Positions 25,109 through 37,540 are shown, counted from the stretch's first letter. The stretch: DNA of 64,000 bases from Botryotinia globosa (GCA_014898425.1 RCSZ01000014.1:1550001-1614000); one strand, 5' to 3'. Translations and numbers: made by a program. The notes: generated from the letters alone by a model not told the origin.

Positions 25109-26344
25109 GAGATAAAGAAGATCAAATAGATTTATAAGAGGACAGTGCAACGTTTAGACTGACACGGCTACTGTCTCCTGTCTACTGACCTGACGACTAG
25201 ATGTTCTTTTTATATCTTTGGTTCAAATACAACTAACTATAATCATAGGTAACATAAACATATATACATATATACATCCTGGGTTAAAATACGAAGCGAA
25301 GTATCGGTAGCTACCTACCTACTTACCTAGGTATTTACATCTCTACTCTCCAAGTAACTTTGGAACGAGATCGACTGGAATTTTCAAAGTGGCACGCGAG
25401 AGAACAATTGACATTTGATAGATATCCTTCTTGGAGTAGAATCTTGTTTCCGAGAGTTTCCATGTGGGCCACGCTGATTCAATGTGAGGGGATCGTTACC
25501 GTTGAAGCGAGTGAAGTCAAGTCAAATCGGGTCAAACCAAGCCAAAGAGAGAATGAGCAACGGGTAGGATGACACGGCAAGGCATAGAGCAAAGAAATAG
25601 CTAGCTAGCAGGGCATGCATGGTAAATAGACAAGACAAATGAAGCTTGACCCTTCGGAAGATTTAGGACTCCTTGAGCGAGTATTCTACGAATGTTCCTG
25701 TGTACAATCTATAGTCTATAGTCTATATAGTCTACCTTAGTGGTGATATGCGTAACCGATATATGAGATATAAATGGTTTATATATCATATAAACGTTTT
25801 TCTACTATGTAAACAGTTTTATATAGTGTACCGTCCCATCTCATATTAACATCATGTAAAAAAAAATACATTGTATATATATTATATATAAATTATATAA
25901 AAAAATTTATTCGAAAATAAAATGAACTAATAGAATTGATTTCTAAAATTAGAAATAGCTTCATTTTGAAACAAAAAATACTCATTTGATAAATATAGAG
26001 TGATATATATATTTTATTTTATTATTATTATTATTTTTCGAATTAATATATACTATCGCTGTACTATAGGGAATACTAATTTAAATAAAATATTTTCATT
26101 ATTTAAAATAATATTTAGTATTTATTCGAAAAATAATCTAAATAATCAAAATAATTTTGATATTTAGTAAGCTTTTTTGGAACTTTATTGGAAGTATATA
26201 AAAAAGTTTATATTATGTAAAAAAAAGTATATCATGTAGAGAATTTATATAATATATATATAGTATAAAATTCTTAATATAATATATACATTATATAAAA
26301 AAATTAATATTATTTACTAGTTATATATAGCTCTATTAAGATAT

Positions 26345-26715
26345 AGTCTACAATCTATAATCTATAGTCTATAATCTATAATCTATAGTCTATAGTTTAC
26401 TATCTATAGTTTATAGTCTATAATTTACAGTCTATAGTTTATAATTTATAATCTACAATCTATAATCTATAATTTATAGTTTATAGTTTATAGTCTATAA
26501 TCTACAGTTTACAGTCTATAATCTACAATCTATAGTCTATAATTTATAATCTATAGTCTACAGTCTACAGTCTACAGTCTACAGTCTACAGTCTACAATC
26601 TACAATCTACAGTCTACAGTCTACAGTCTATAATCTACAATCTATAGTCTATAATCTATAATCTATAGTCTACAGTCTACAGTCTACAGTTTACAGTCTG
26701 CAGTTTACAGTCTAC
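26345..26715. repeat. Heptamer satellite ARTYTAY with transition-only variation
   Basis: Around 53 head-to-tail 7-bp units. They read AGTCTAC, AATCTAT, AGTTTAT, AATTTAC and other combinations: positions 2, 4 and 7 alternate G/A, C/T and C/T, while A1, T3, T5 and A6 are almost fixed. I found only one clear transversion (TATCTAT). A shorter related stretch lies at about 25710-25735. This is the expected footprint of C-to-T (and G-to-A) repeat mutation in an array. Confidence 0.9.
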
Positions 26716-29040
26716 ATATAGCTACTATCGTATCCTTCCTCCATAGCTAGCCATTCGAGGCTTGACTTGCTCTGTATCATGTAATTGAATGTTTTAGTTC
26801 TCCTTGGTGTTGATGATCATTTGGATGTTCATGCCGTCCGCCATCCGCCGTTCCTGGGATTACACACACTTCACTAGAGCTAGGTCGGATTATTGCACAG
26901 ACAGAGAGTATTGACGCGTGATTGGAGAGAAGGGTTATGGAACAATCACATGTCAATTTATTTCACACACGGATTACTCTTTTCTACTCTTTTCTCTTCT
27001 TCCTTGAAGTTCTGAAGTTCTAAAGTTCTAAAGTTCCTTCCTTTCCCACCTACGCCCGGTCTTTTTTCAACGTACACTAATATAATGTGGCGCCGTTTTA
27101 CCTAGGCACGCTCGAGGCACGCTCGCAAGCCTCTGATTAAGATGTGATGCGATGTGATGTGATGTGATGTGATGAGAGAATCTTTATTTGTCTCGTTCAT
27201 TACTCAGTACATGATACAAAGGTACTAGGTGGGTATGTTATTATGTACTTAGGTAGTGCGTGTGGGTGGTAATTGATATCGGTATATGCCGTCCACACAA
27301 ATGACCAAGGCAAGGAATCGGGGGCCCCAGTCTAATAAGATCAAGTGTGAGTGTGAAGTGGAAGTAAAGTGTGATGAAAATAACAAGACATCTCCAGCTA
27401 CTGATATTAACATTATATAATATTTTTTGTAATTGATTGATTGTTTTTTAGATTTTTATTAATCAAATTATGTAAATAAAAAGTTAAAGTATTTTAAGAA
27501 TAATTAAATTTATTAATAAAAGAAATGAAAATCAAATAAGTGCTTTTTTATATTTTAATTCAATTATATAATTCATAAAATTAAGAGCTTGTAAAGATTT
27601 TTAAAAATCGAAAGTATTAATTATCAATATATAAATTATATAAAAATAAAATTTCAATCAATTTGGATTATTAATTCAAAAGATTTTTAGTTTTAAAAAT
27701 ATAGCAAAGTATCGAATTTTAATATGAAAATGGATTTCGGCTGATGGCAGTTGACTAGTACTGTATCTTGCGAGCCTACGAATCTTATACACGCAACACT
27801 AACCTATTCATCACCATCAGTCGACGACTCTACAAAGTAATACCTCGTCTCAAAACTTCACATTATACATTTCACATCATACATTTCACATCATACATCA
27901 TACATCATACATCTCACATCTCACATCTTATATCTCACATCTTACATCTCACATCTTACATCTTACGTCTCACATCACCCATCGCATATCGCATATCACT
28001 CCCCTACCTCTACCCACCAGCTTCGATAATCCAACACCACTTTTCCTATCATCGTATACGTACCTGCATCAACAACCCTCCCCCATTCGCCTTCTTTTTG
28101 TACAACAAACATGACTCTTTCTGCGAATTGATCATCATTACTTGCAGGAATTGATCCTGACCTCACCTCCTCCCTCCCCCTCGAACAAAAATCCATGCCT
28201 AGGTCCACTTCAATCTCCATCTTGGCCATTTCCGAGCCGGTGTCAAGTATCGAGCCGTGTCGGCTTCCCAGATTTCAATCTCGGTATCAAGACTGTTTCT
28301 TCACATAAACGTTGCATATTTCTCAATGTGGCGTTCTTCATCCTACCTAGCTTTCAAATTCGGTACCAAGGAAGCCGGCAAGCAAGTCAACGAATGCATC
28401 AAATTGCATACTTCATTCAGTCCTGCAGTGAAACAATCAAGATATCCCAACATCTTATCGTCACCGCGATTTAACGTGTCCATCAGTCATCCAACCTTCA
28501 CCATAGTTGTGCATCCTAATTTATAATTCCTTCGTGCTGCCGTCCCTTTGTCTTTCGTTGTTCCTTCATCAAGTTCCCTGATTCTTTTCGCGCCGAGGTC
28601 AAAACATCTGCGGCACGGGGATTTTACCTTCTCCATCTTCCTCCGCATTTCTATCAAATCATTCCGGGGTAACTACCTAAAACGGATATACGCCCCCCTC
28701 AATAGGGTTAATTCATTCAATTGAGCTAGGTATGATTTCCCCCCTCGAGCCCCTCTACATATATGTATTATTATCGAGTCGGCCCATCTGCATTCAAGTA
28801 ACATGCAGTTATAATGTCACCTTGTCATGTCGGTAAATACCTCTTTCGACAAGACATCGCAAGGCTAACCATATGTCTGCTGATTTGTGCTCTCTCTGAA
28901 CCCTGTTTACATCATATGACGATATAATTCATTCCTTTGCTGCGATTGCAGATTTAGTGTCTGCTTCTTGGGACAGGAATGCTGATCTTGGACAGTTACA
29001 CAGGTAGAGATTTTGATGCCCAAAGGCCATTGACTACAAA

Positions 29041-30791
29041 ATGCAAAGAGTACCATTGGGGAAGCCACGTCAAAGTCTGGATACAGCAATTCCGATAATA
29101 CTACGACCGCTGTTTCGAGCGTACATTTTAGGTTATGCATCAAGCGCAGGACCAAGACTGTTGACACTTTTCCTGGTTCACTTGAGTCGACATCGGAAAA
29201 ATATTGACCCAAGACCCGATGGTGAAGGTTATTTCTGGACTTCATTAGTCGGAATTTTAAAAGGAGGTTTGGAAATACAAAGATTCCCAACATTTTGTGC
29301 GGCGCTGGTTGGAGGCAGTACTTTACTACAGGCACGTGAGAGTTGGTCATGGTGAGCGACGAGGATGATGCTGACTGCCGGTCTAGATCCCTCTACGGGA
29401 ATTATTCGAGAGGTTATTGGGAAATCTATCTGTGATCACCCAGCTAAGGTTTGTTAGATTTCTGTAATGTAAAATGGGTTTCACCAGCTTCAAGAGAGAG
29501 GACGAATGGGCCCAGCATTGAATGCTCTACATGACATCCTATCCATTCCAACCTCCCGTCTAGATCATTGTGGAAGTGAAATCCATATCCGAATCTCCAA
29601 GCTGATGTAAGATTATCCAGGCTCACTCGCTATCTTTCAACCTTTATATCAGCTTACTTCAGTCTCAAATTACTTCAATCCCGTCCAAGTAAAACCTTCA
29701 CTGAAGCTCTACCATACGAAACCAAAAATGGAATCGAATTACGGCCTACTCGCTTTGCGGGAAGAACTCTAGACTTGACATTATTCGCTTTCACTCGAGC
29801 TGTTGATTGCATAGTTGGGGAATTGTGGGCTAGAAGGAAGAGTCGGCGGCAATTTTCTGGCAGGTGGTCGAGGGTAAGCTTTCAATACTCGAATAGCCTC
29901 TGAACGTACTGCTGACTTGGATATTAGGTAGACAGAACAATCTCATCCCTCACAGACCCAGCTTTGTTCGCCACTTCCTGCGCTCTAATAATGTGGGCTT
30001 TCATTTACACCCCCGCTCGTCTTCCTAGCGCCTACAACAAATGGATCAAATCCGCCGCTCAAGTGGATTCTCGTCTACTAAAAGCTCTCCGCTATTGTCG
30101 TTATGGTGAACTAAAATATGGAGTCGAAACGGGTCAAGCACATCTCCTAGGAGATATGTGCAAAGATTATGGTCTACCAGAAGAGTATGGGGACCCTACA
30201 AAATCTATCCCATTTCCTTGTGAATTAGTTCACATGGGTGCTGGTCCAAGCTGTGAATTCCATGCGATGTCTCGATTTTATAAATCTTTTCTTTGGTCTG
30301 CTTCCATGTATCTGCCACTAAACTTGGCACTTATTTTCCGCAACCCAAAAGTTTCAAAAAAAGCTCTCACTCATGCCCTCAAATCTTCAGCTCGTTCATC
30401 GGCCTTTCTCTCTACTTTCATAACACTTTTCTACTACGGTATCTGTCTGACTCGTACTAAATTCGGTCCTCACATCCTTGGTACATCTCCCCACGCCTGC
30501 CAAGCCATTGATTCGGGATATTGTATAGGCACTGGTTGTTGGATGTGTGGATGGAGTGTACTTATAGAGAGTGCAAAGAGGAGGGAAGAGATGGGATTGT
30601 TTGTAGCACCAAGAGCATTAGCTACACTTCTGCCGAGGAGGTATAGATGGGAAGATCAGTGGATTGAGAGGGCAATTTTTGCTTGGGGGACGGCGGTTGT
30701 TTTTACATGTGTAGGAGAGAATAGGAACGGGATTAGGGGAGTTCTGGGAAAAGTTGTGGGTGGGGTTCTACATTCTGGAGGTGGGTTTTAG
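29041..30791 (+). CDS. TMEM135-like multipass membrane protein
   Basis: Four exons (29041-29331, 29387-29448, 29621-29873, 29928-30791) splice in frame to 489 residues. Exon 1 carries RPLFRAYILGYASSAGPRLL and GGLEIQRFPTFCAALVGGS. Exons 2-3 join as PLRELFERLLGN then RLTRYLSTFISAYFSL. Exon 4 has LTDPALFATSCALIMWAFIY, the Cys-rich IPFPCELVHMGAGPSCEFHA and late SGYCIGTGCWMCGW. This arrangement is that of fungal TMEM135-type proteins; animal TMEM135 is peroxisomal/mitochondrial and linked to lipid and organelle dynamics, so the role here is inferred. The first intron appears to be GC-AG (CAG|GCACGT ... CTAG), the only splice that keeps LLQ|IPLREL in frame. An upstream coding exon cannot be excluded. 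Confidence 0.85.
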
Positions 30792-31387
30792 GCAGAAAGC
30801 TCGAGTTGAATGTAATGGTAATTGTATAAAGGTATGATTGGGAAAAGTTGGGAAAAGCTGGTCATTGCGGCGTATATGGGATGCATATGACAAACTGAAG
30901 GCCCGCTATAATGTAACGCCCTTTCTAAACTCCATATGAATGCTTCCGAAATTTGAGACATGAAGATGACTTAACTTTTTCTTAATTAGCGAGATTGCTG
31001 TAACTTCTGGCGTTGAGTATCCGTGAGAAGTGGCTCGAAAGTTCTAGCGATGAAGTGCTTTTGCTATGATGTGTTTAAGATTTTTCTTGTTTGAGATTTT
31101 GGCAGTTTCAGCAGTAAAGTCACGGTAGTCTTTGAGATGACACTTTTTGACTTTGGGCAAGGCGAGGAAGAAGTTACGTGGTCACTGTCTGTAAGACAAG
31201 GTGACTGGTAACTGACGAGGCTATTGTTTGGGGGCTTCTAGATGGCGAGCATTATCGTTTCGAGTGATGAGCGAGCTTTTCATTTATTTTTGCCTTTGGG
31301 AATCGAAATAATTGGAGTGTTACTTGCGAATTGTGAGAGTTGTGCGGTTGCATCTTCTTAGTCTTATTTTTGGGGGGGGGGGGGGTG
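30792..31387. other. 3' flank of the TMEM135-like gene with a G14 run
   Basis: No gene. A run of 14 G at 31372-31385 lies directly beside the TIR element. Confidence 0.55.
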
Positions 31388-31389
31388 TA

Positions 31390-31900
31390 AGGGTTCTAGA
31401 ATCTACTCATTGCACATATGATGCTTTTCCGATTAAAATATAAGCTTATTCAATTTGTATATTAACCTTAACTTATTTAGTATAATAAAATATAGACCTA
31501 AGAAGAGTATTATAAAAAAAAATGTAGAATTATTAAAATTATTAAAAAAGATATTTGATTTATTTTCAAATATTTTTATAATAATAATTTTAAAGGGTTC
31601 AAGTTGAAAATTAGAAAAAAAATTATTTATTTTGTATTGGAAAAGTATTACAAATTAAAAACTCCGAATTTTTCGATTAAAAATTTATATAACTGCTTAA
31701 TAAAAAATGTTTAAAATTAAATTAAAGATATTTGTCTATAAATATTGATTTAGATTATTCATTATAAGATTTTCATAATCTAATATTAAAAAATGTAATA
31801 ATTATATAATATTTGAATTTATATAAAGAAGCCTGAATTTTGCAGGGATTATGTTACAAAACATTTTATATAGTGTGCGGTGAGTAGGTTCTAGAACTCT
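31390..31900. mobile_element. 511-bp TIR element, family B copy 1
   Basis: Left end AGGGTTCTAGAATCTACTCA, right end TGAGTAGGTTCTAGAACTCT, flanked by TA at 31388-31389 and 31901-31902. The two ends differ inside the TIR: the left (type B) has GATGCTTTTCCGATTAAAAT, the right (type A, inverted) has CCCTGCAAAATTCAGGC. Interior is about 85% AT with no ORF. A 510-bp copy with the same organisation is at 61959-62468. Confidence 0.85.
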
Positions 31901-32304
31901 TACTTTACACGGCACGCGTTCTTCAACCTACTTCACATTCGCATATATGAAGGACATTAGGTTTTGAAACACTTGGTCAAAAGACTTCCACTGCAATCAC
32001 TCCGCATCTTCTACAAACCATACTATCAAAGTCACGGGCTTATTTTGTGCTGATTGCTTGTTTGAAAGGGATCATACACTAGGAATGTTGCTTTTTTCGG
32101 ATACTTATTGTTTTACACGCCGCTCACTTCTCAGATGCTCATTCAAAGTTTTCATTTAAAATAGATTTGCTATTTGACCCCGACAAGTAAAGATGGCTCG
32201 AACACATGAGTTGTTCTCTCCCTTCTGTTTTGCAATGGTTTTCAGTTTCTCACCCCGTCCGGATTCCAATTTTTTTCCCGGTGCAACAAAACGTTGACTT
32301 CTGA

Positions 32305-33021
32305 AATTTTTCCAACAAGAAGCGTTCCGGCCCGGTCACTCTTCATAGACTACACATTCCTGTAAGATCTTTCTACTCAAAAGTGCAATGATAATGGTGA
32401 TTTACTAATATTAATCAAGGTCTTACAACAATCAGTTCCATCACGTCATTGGGAATGGTTTGATAGTTACGATAATTACGAAATTGCTCGCGTCTTTCCC
32501 AACCTGAAGGAGATCATTTTTTGTGCGCCCAGCCTGAGAATCTGTTCAAATACAGTATGAGGAAATCCGCTCTTCAACTACAGCCTTTGAGACCTGGAAG
32601 ATTTGTGGAGACCGGACCTAAGAGACATTACCTCACTGAAAGGAGATCTCTGAGGATCGAAAAACTAATACGCAAGCAACATGGAAAGCCACTAAATACT
32701 GACGGCGAGAAAGATCAGGAGGAGAGGGATGAGGATGGGTATGGAGTTGGTTTCTTAGGCGACGGGGATGAGAAACTCAGATATGAAGAGGAAGATCCAA
32801 CAGACTTTATAGGACAAGGCGAACATGGCTTTAGGGAGTACTCACGCTGGGAGGATAAAAGAAAGGAGTATGAAGACATGCTCCATGCTGCTTTCACAGA
32901 CCACGATGGTGTCCTATACCATGATAGGGATTTGGATACAAGAATTAGCATTCCTAGAATTATATTCTGTAGTATCACAGAATTAGAGGGCGAGTGGGGC
33001 GATATGGAGATGAGCTTCTGA
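32305..33021 (+). pseudogene. Broken 2EXR-like gene fragment
   Basis: Two pieces flank a convincing 58-bp intron (32362-32419: GTAAGA, TACTAAT, CAAG). They read THLHRLHIP-like codons, then VLQQSVPSRHWEWFD and VFPNLKEIIF. At the T6 run (32517-32522) the frame breaks; one extra T would continue into FLCAQPENLFKYSMRKSALQ and a 166-codon C-terminal part (32521-33021) with PKRHYLTERRSLRIEK and a Glu/Asp-rich region. Upstream, a TGA at 32302 stops the frame. RHWEWF...FPNLKEIIF is reminiscent of fungal 2EXR-domain proteins of unknown function. No N-terminus was found, so I treat it as a relic; a sequencing slip in the T-run is the alternative explanation for the break. Confidence 0.45.
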
Positions 33022-34022
33022 TGCTGGTTATCTTTGTCACTACGCACCGATACCTTTGGGTTAAGTAAGACGGGGAAATGGGTACAGAGTATTAAGATGT
33101 CAGAAATTGAATACGTGACCGATTCTAGCCTAAATGACCAGGTTTTCTACCATTGCAACCGAAGACGAATAGATTTATTCTAACTCCAGCGAGATAAGTA
33201 TCAAGCGAAGCTCAGATAACCACTTGTGGATTCCTGAATGACTGAAGCTGAGCTCGCGATTGTGGTCGCCGCGCCTTAATCTCTTAGATGTTTCGGTTTC
33301 AGAGGTATGTGGATAGATCGAAGATGATTGTCTATCTTGCACTCTGACTTTGTTTATTTTGATTCTTGTTGCGTCATAATAGTTTTCCAAATAGTTCGTG
33401 AGCAGACACCTTTTGGTTTTGTTCGTTTGTGAGACGTTGTAATCGCTGTTCTCTATTAGTCACCTGGACTTCTCAATGTCTGAGTTCCAATTTCAAACTC
33501 GTCTTCTCTGTCTCGACACCCTCAGTGAAGACTTCGTTTCATAAAGCTCCCATTACTCTTTACTGCCTCCTTAGTCTCGTATTACTTTCCCCTATTTTGC
33601 TTCATTCACTCATCACTGTTTTCCAAGTCTTGCAAAACTCCTCTCATACATTTGGAAACCTGTGGAATGTCCTGAATCATTCGGTTTATTGAAGACACGA
33701 GTACGCTGAATCTGTAAGATAATTTCTGACTTACAAACTGTTTTGAAACTATGCCATACTTGCTGCAATTTGCAGACAACAATATCATAATCCCATCCCA
33801 TGTGAATAATACCTGAAAAGACTCAAGTCGGTATGTAATTCTCCAGCCGCATGAAACTAGGTAGTTATTCAATGGGAACTGCAAGAGAATAAGCAATGAA
33901 CAATACCGAACAGATTTTTATTTATATCTGTAAATCACATTATAAGATTCTCCCAGCAGCCTCTTCAACCCTTCCTAATCCACGAGACAAACACCCAAAA
34001 TCTTCAATCGAAATCCTCAAAC
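33022..34022. other. 1-kb spacer, no supported gene
   Basis: Only short frames (60-96 codons) on both strands with no recognisable features. Confidence 0.45.
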
Positions 34023-34286
34023 ATGTCAGGATACCAAGAACAATGCAACTACTGTGACTACGAGGTAGTCAAGTGTTGCTGCTGCGGCGGATTCAGCCAC
34101 CAATTCATCGGAAATCCATGCAGTGATTGCGCATCTGGACGAACAACCCCTTCCTGGAACGGTCAAGATCCCATCTGGGTCGAATATTGCGAGCAATGCT
34201 TACGTAACGGTCAGTCTTCGAGAGGACAGTTTCATCGCAGTTTCTTTATCTTTCTCTTTCTTCTTTTGCTTTGTTCTTTTGTTTGA
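34023..34286 (+). CDS. Small cysteine-rich protein, unknown function
   Basis: Begins MSGYQEQCNYCDYEVVKC. The first ~60 residues hold CxxC pairs: CNYC, KCCCCGG, CSDC and YCEQC, spaced like a small zinc-binding module. The part after about residue 64 (hydrophobic FFIFLFLLLLCSFV) may be intron or 3' sequence, because GTCAGT at 34211 offers a donor site after LRN; no acceptor partner was pinned down. The ATG has an acceptable context (CAAACATGTC). I do not recognise the family. Confidence 0.4.
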   Translation: MSGYQEQCNYCDYEVVKCCCCGGFSHQFIGNPCSDCASGRTTPSWNGQDPIWVEYCEQCLRNGQSSRGQFHRSFFIFLFLLLLCSFV

Positions 34287-34747
34287 TGGGTAGGATAGGA
34301 TACTAGCGATAGCGAGTATTTAGTTACTTATCACGAGACTTGAAAGAAAATTCAAAATCTATAAAAATATCTTTTCAACTGTGGGATGAATGATTAGGAA
34401 TTGAGAGTTGGAAAAAAAAAGTCTAGAAAATCGTTTCTAGAATAAAAATAATAAAAACATATTTTGCTTTAAATAAGTTCAATATCTTAAGAGATGACTA
34501 AATGACTATGAAAATGTTTTTGCTTTGATCTCTTCGTCTTGATTCAAGTCTATCTAATGAGAGTAAATTATATAGATTTTATGATTTTTACCCCTTTTTA
34601 AGTGAGCCGAGTATTTTTCGTATGATTTGATTTCTTATTATTCATTTCTTTGTCTTCTCTTTAACTGTTATATCGTGATTTTTTTTTTGATACAATTCAA
34701 GTATTATAGGGGGGTCTAGAAAGTTAGAATACTCAAATCTTTATTAT
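34287..34747. other. AT-rich spacer
   Basis: No gene; A/T runs only. Confidence 0.5.
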
Positions 34748-35030
34748 TTATACTCTTTTGAATCGACATTCAATCTGTGCCTGTATTCCAACTGAATACC
34801 TCCAGATTTTAATAACCTTCAATTCAGCTGCATTGATAATCTCTCTGAATTCTTTTTCACTCTTCTCTTTTCCATTCAACATCATCATATCAAAGCCCAT
34901 CCAATAAATCATTATTTCACTAATAATATTAGTCTTCTCTAGTCGTATCATATTAGCAATCACAACGCGGGATGTAGAACTCATAGCCGATGCGATATTT
35001 TTGAGGAGTTGAATGCAGACTAGCTCATAA
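34748..35030 (-). pseudogene. C-terminal fragment of an O-methyltransferase
   Basis: Minus-strand frame reads CIQLLKNIASAMSSTSRVVI, then NGKEKSEKEFREIINAAELK and VIKIWRYSVGIQAQIECRFK, ending at the normal C-terminus of plant/fungal COMT-type O-methyltransferases. Upstream the frame meets TGA where the family has Arg (YY-R-R), as expected from CGA to TGA by RIP. It lies head-to-head with, and only ~600 bp from, the fragment at 35640-36092, which carries the preceding part of such a protein. Confidence 0.7.
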
Positions 35031-35039
35031 TGTCTTCAT

Positions 35040-35465
35040 AATACCTTTATTAATTGATTTAAAATTTTAATATATTATTAATTACATTATGTTTAAATTA
35101 TATATAAAAAAAGATATTAATATAACTTTACATACAATAATAAATAAATATTTAATTCGAAAAATTATTTTAGATTTTGAGATTCTAAAAATTACTTTTC
35201 AAAACTATATAAATAATACTTTATTTTATAAAAAGAATATACAAAATATATAAAGTATAATTTCAATATAAAAAAACAATTAATAATTTTAATTTTAATT
35301 TAAAAAAAATTATATATTAATTTTATATAATATCAAATTTATAAAATTAAAAAGTATCTTTTTAATACTAGAAAATGTCATTTTATATTTAAAAAATAAT
35401 AAACATAGAAATTTCTTTGAAGAAATTTAAAAATTAGAATTAAAAAACAAATTAAAATTGATTCA
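35040..35465. other. AT-rich insert separating the two O-methyltransferase pieces
   Basis: About 90% A+T, no coding potential. Probably mobile-element debris associated with the rearrangement. Confidence 0.5.
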
Positions 35466-35631
35466 ATATATATTCGAATGTTTTTGCGCACAATAGTAAA
35501 TCTCTTGCATACCGACCTGGTTTCCAACAAGAATTCTCCAAACTCATGTAAGTTATCAGAGCAAATGACCTCCTCAATCACCCTTCCTCTCTTCCCTACC
35601 TGCTCTTTGATTGTGTAGAAAACTCCTGACC

Positions 35632-36150
35632 ATCTAGTTATGACCATACTCCCGCATACATTAAACTGCCAGAGTACTTCCGAAATCATTCCAAAGAAGA
35701 TCTTTACGATCTGACAAAGAGACCATACGCTTATGGCCATGGATTAGAAGGCAAAACTTATTATGAAGCAATCTCTCACACTCCAGAGCGTCTACATATG
35801 TTTAATACGACCATGGTAACAATGGAAAGACAATTTCCTATTACTGGCATGTATCCATTTGCTACACTCAAGGATGAAGTTGAAGCGGAAAAAGAGGGAC
35901 CATTTGTGGTGGAAATCGGAGGTGGAAGAAGCCAAGCTTTAATTGCTATTCAAAAAGAAGCACCTGAGGGTTTTGGTATAAAGATGAGTCTTCAGGATAG
36001 ATTAGATGTTCTAGAAAGTTTAACTGAGCAAGATATCCCCAATATTGAGAAAATGATTTATGATTTTCATACACCTCAACCTATTAGAAGTAAGTTACTC
36101 CCTTTATTTCATTCACGTACATCAGTTGAGGCGGGTTATGTGATTGGTTG
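35632..36150 (+). pseudogene. Middle fragment of an O-methyltransferase
   Basis: Frame from TAT/AGT codons after a TGA (35629) reads YIKLPEYFRN, RLHMFNTTMV, PFVVEIGGGRSQALIAIQKE (the SAM-binding GGG motif) and IPNIEKMIYDFHTPQPIR. It then stops matching at about 36092, exactly where the family would continue into the piece now at 34748-35030 on the other strand. The 3' end runs into the left end of a family-B element (36159). No N-terminal dimerisation domain with an open frame was found. Dead gene; original substrate unknown. Confidence 0.72.
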
Positions 36151-36158
36151 AAGAAGTA

Positions 36159-36230
36159 AGAGTTGCAGCCATCGCTTACTACATATATAATGCTTTTCCA
36201 ACTAAAATATAGAATTATTCAACTTTTTAT
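36159..36230. mobile_element. Family B element, left (type B) end only
   Basis: AGAGTTGCAGCCATCGCTTA followed by AATGCTTTTCCAACTAAAAT matches the type-B end of the 31390 element (about 36 of the next 50 bases alike), with TA at 36157-36158. No matching right end was found before 39 kb, so this copy is truncated. Confidence 0.6.
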
Positions 36231-36464
36231 ATTCTAATTTACGAGCTTTCTTTCGGCCCTTCGGGACTAAAAATAACAATAGGCTCGTTAATACTCTCTA
36301 TAGTTATTTTTCACACCCCTCAAGACCTATACTTATAAAAATAAATAAGATTTATATTCTTATATTCTATTGAAATGTGAATTTTAAAGCTATTCAGAGA
36401 TTATAAGCTTTTGAGGTGGTGGTCTGTTCACCGGTCTAGGTGGGGTATATTCAACCTTCAACCC

Positions 36465-36665
<201 letters not shown>

Positions 36666-36767
36666 TTTTATAATTTTTATAATTTTTATTAACCTCTAGC
36701 TTTTAGCTTATATAAAAGTATTAAAGGTATAATCAAACTTTAAAATCTTAAAACCTTATAAATCTTA

Positions 36768-36880
36768 TAATTCTTTTTCTAATTCTTTTTCTAATTCTTT
36801 TTCTAATTCTTTTTCTAATTCTTTTTCTAATTCTTTTCTAATTCTTTTTCTAATTCGTTTTCTAATTCTTTTTTCCATAA
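36768..36880. repeat. 12-bp TAATTCTTTTTC array
   Basis: About nine units with one- to two-base length changes in the T run; decays into a poly-pyrimidine tract to about 37130. Confidence 0.8.
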
Positions 36881-37540
36881 TTCTTTTTTTAATACTGTGT
36901 TTTTTCTAATACTTTTTTCTAATTCTTTTCTTTTAATTTTTTTCTAATTCATTTTTAATTTTATTTTTTAATTCTTTTTTTATTTTTTTTCTAATTTCTA
37001 GTTTTTAATTTTTTTCTAAAAAAAAATTTCTTCTTTTTTCTATTCTTTTTTTCTTTTATAAATCTAATAAATCTAATCTCTTTTTTTTTCTCATTCTTTT
37101 TCCCTTTTTAATTTCTTATCTTTTTTATTATAAATCTAAACTTTTTATTGTAGTTTTGAGGCAATATATTATATAATCATCTAAGCCAATCAGAACCGTA
37201 TACAACAATAACTTTTGATAATACTATAGCTTTTTAATAACTTTATAACAACTTTACTATTATATCTATAATTATTAATTATAAAATTATAAAAATAATA
37301 TTATTTAAAAGCTCTTCTTCAAAGGATTTTGATTACAATATTTAAACTCATTTCATAAATTCATTTATCCTTTTTTATAGAACCTCAATCCAATACTATA
37401 TTATAATATTCCCATACAAACCTTATATACTTTCTAGATCAATCAGCTGCTAGTTATAAATTGTGTTTTAAAATTTGAATATTAGGGATACTCTATTTAA
37501 TTATTTTTCTAATTTCTATTTTTCTAATTTCTTTTTTTCT

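Larger units (their letters stand above)
24208..29040. other. 4.8-kb repeat-rich spacer between bHLH and TMEM135-like genes
   Basis: Holds the long bHLH promoter with several microsatellites, an AT-rich block (about 25740-26340), the heptamer satellite (26345-26715), a GTGAT array (about 27139-27174), a second AT-rich block (27400-27725) and pyrimidine-rich CATACATC/CACATCTTA repeats (about 27870-27985). Frames at 27996-28229 (-) and 28142-28526 (+) overlap and match nothing I recognise. Confidence 0.55.

Noticed and set aside
27996..28526. Overlapping 77-110-codon frames around 28.2 kb as a gene
   Set aside because: Frames on both strands conflict, no domain recognised, no convincing splice structure.
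28907..29350. 147-codon minus-strand frame
   Set aside because: Antisense shadow of exon 1 of the TMEM135-like gene.
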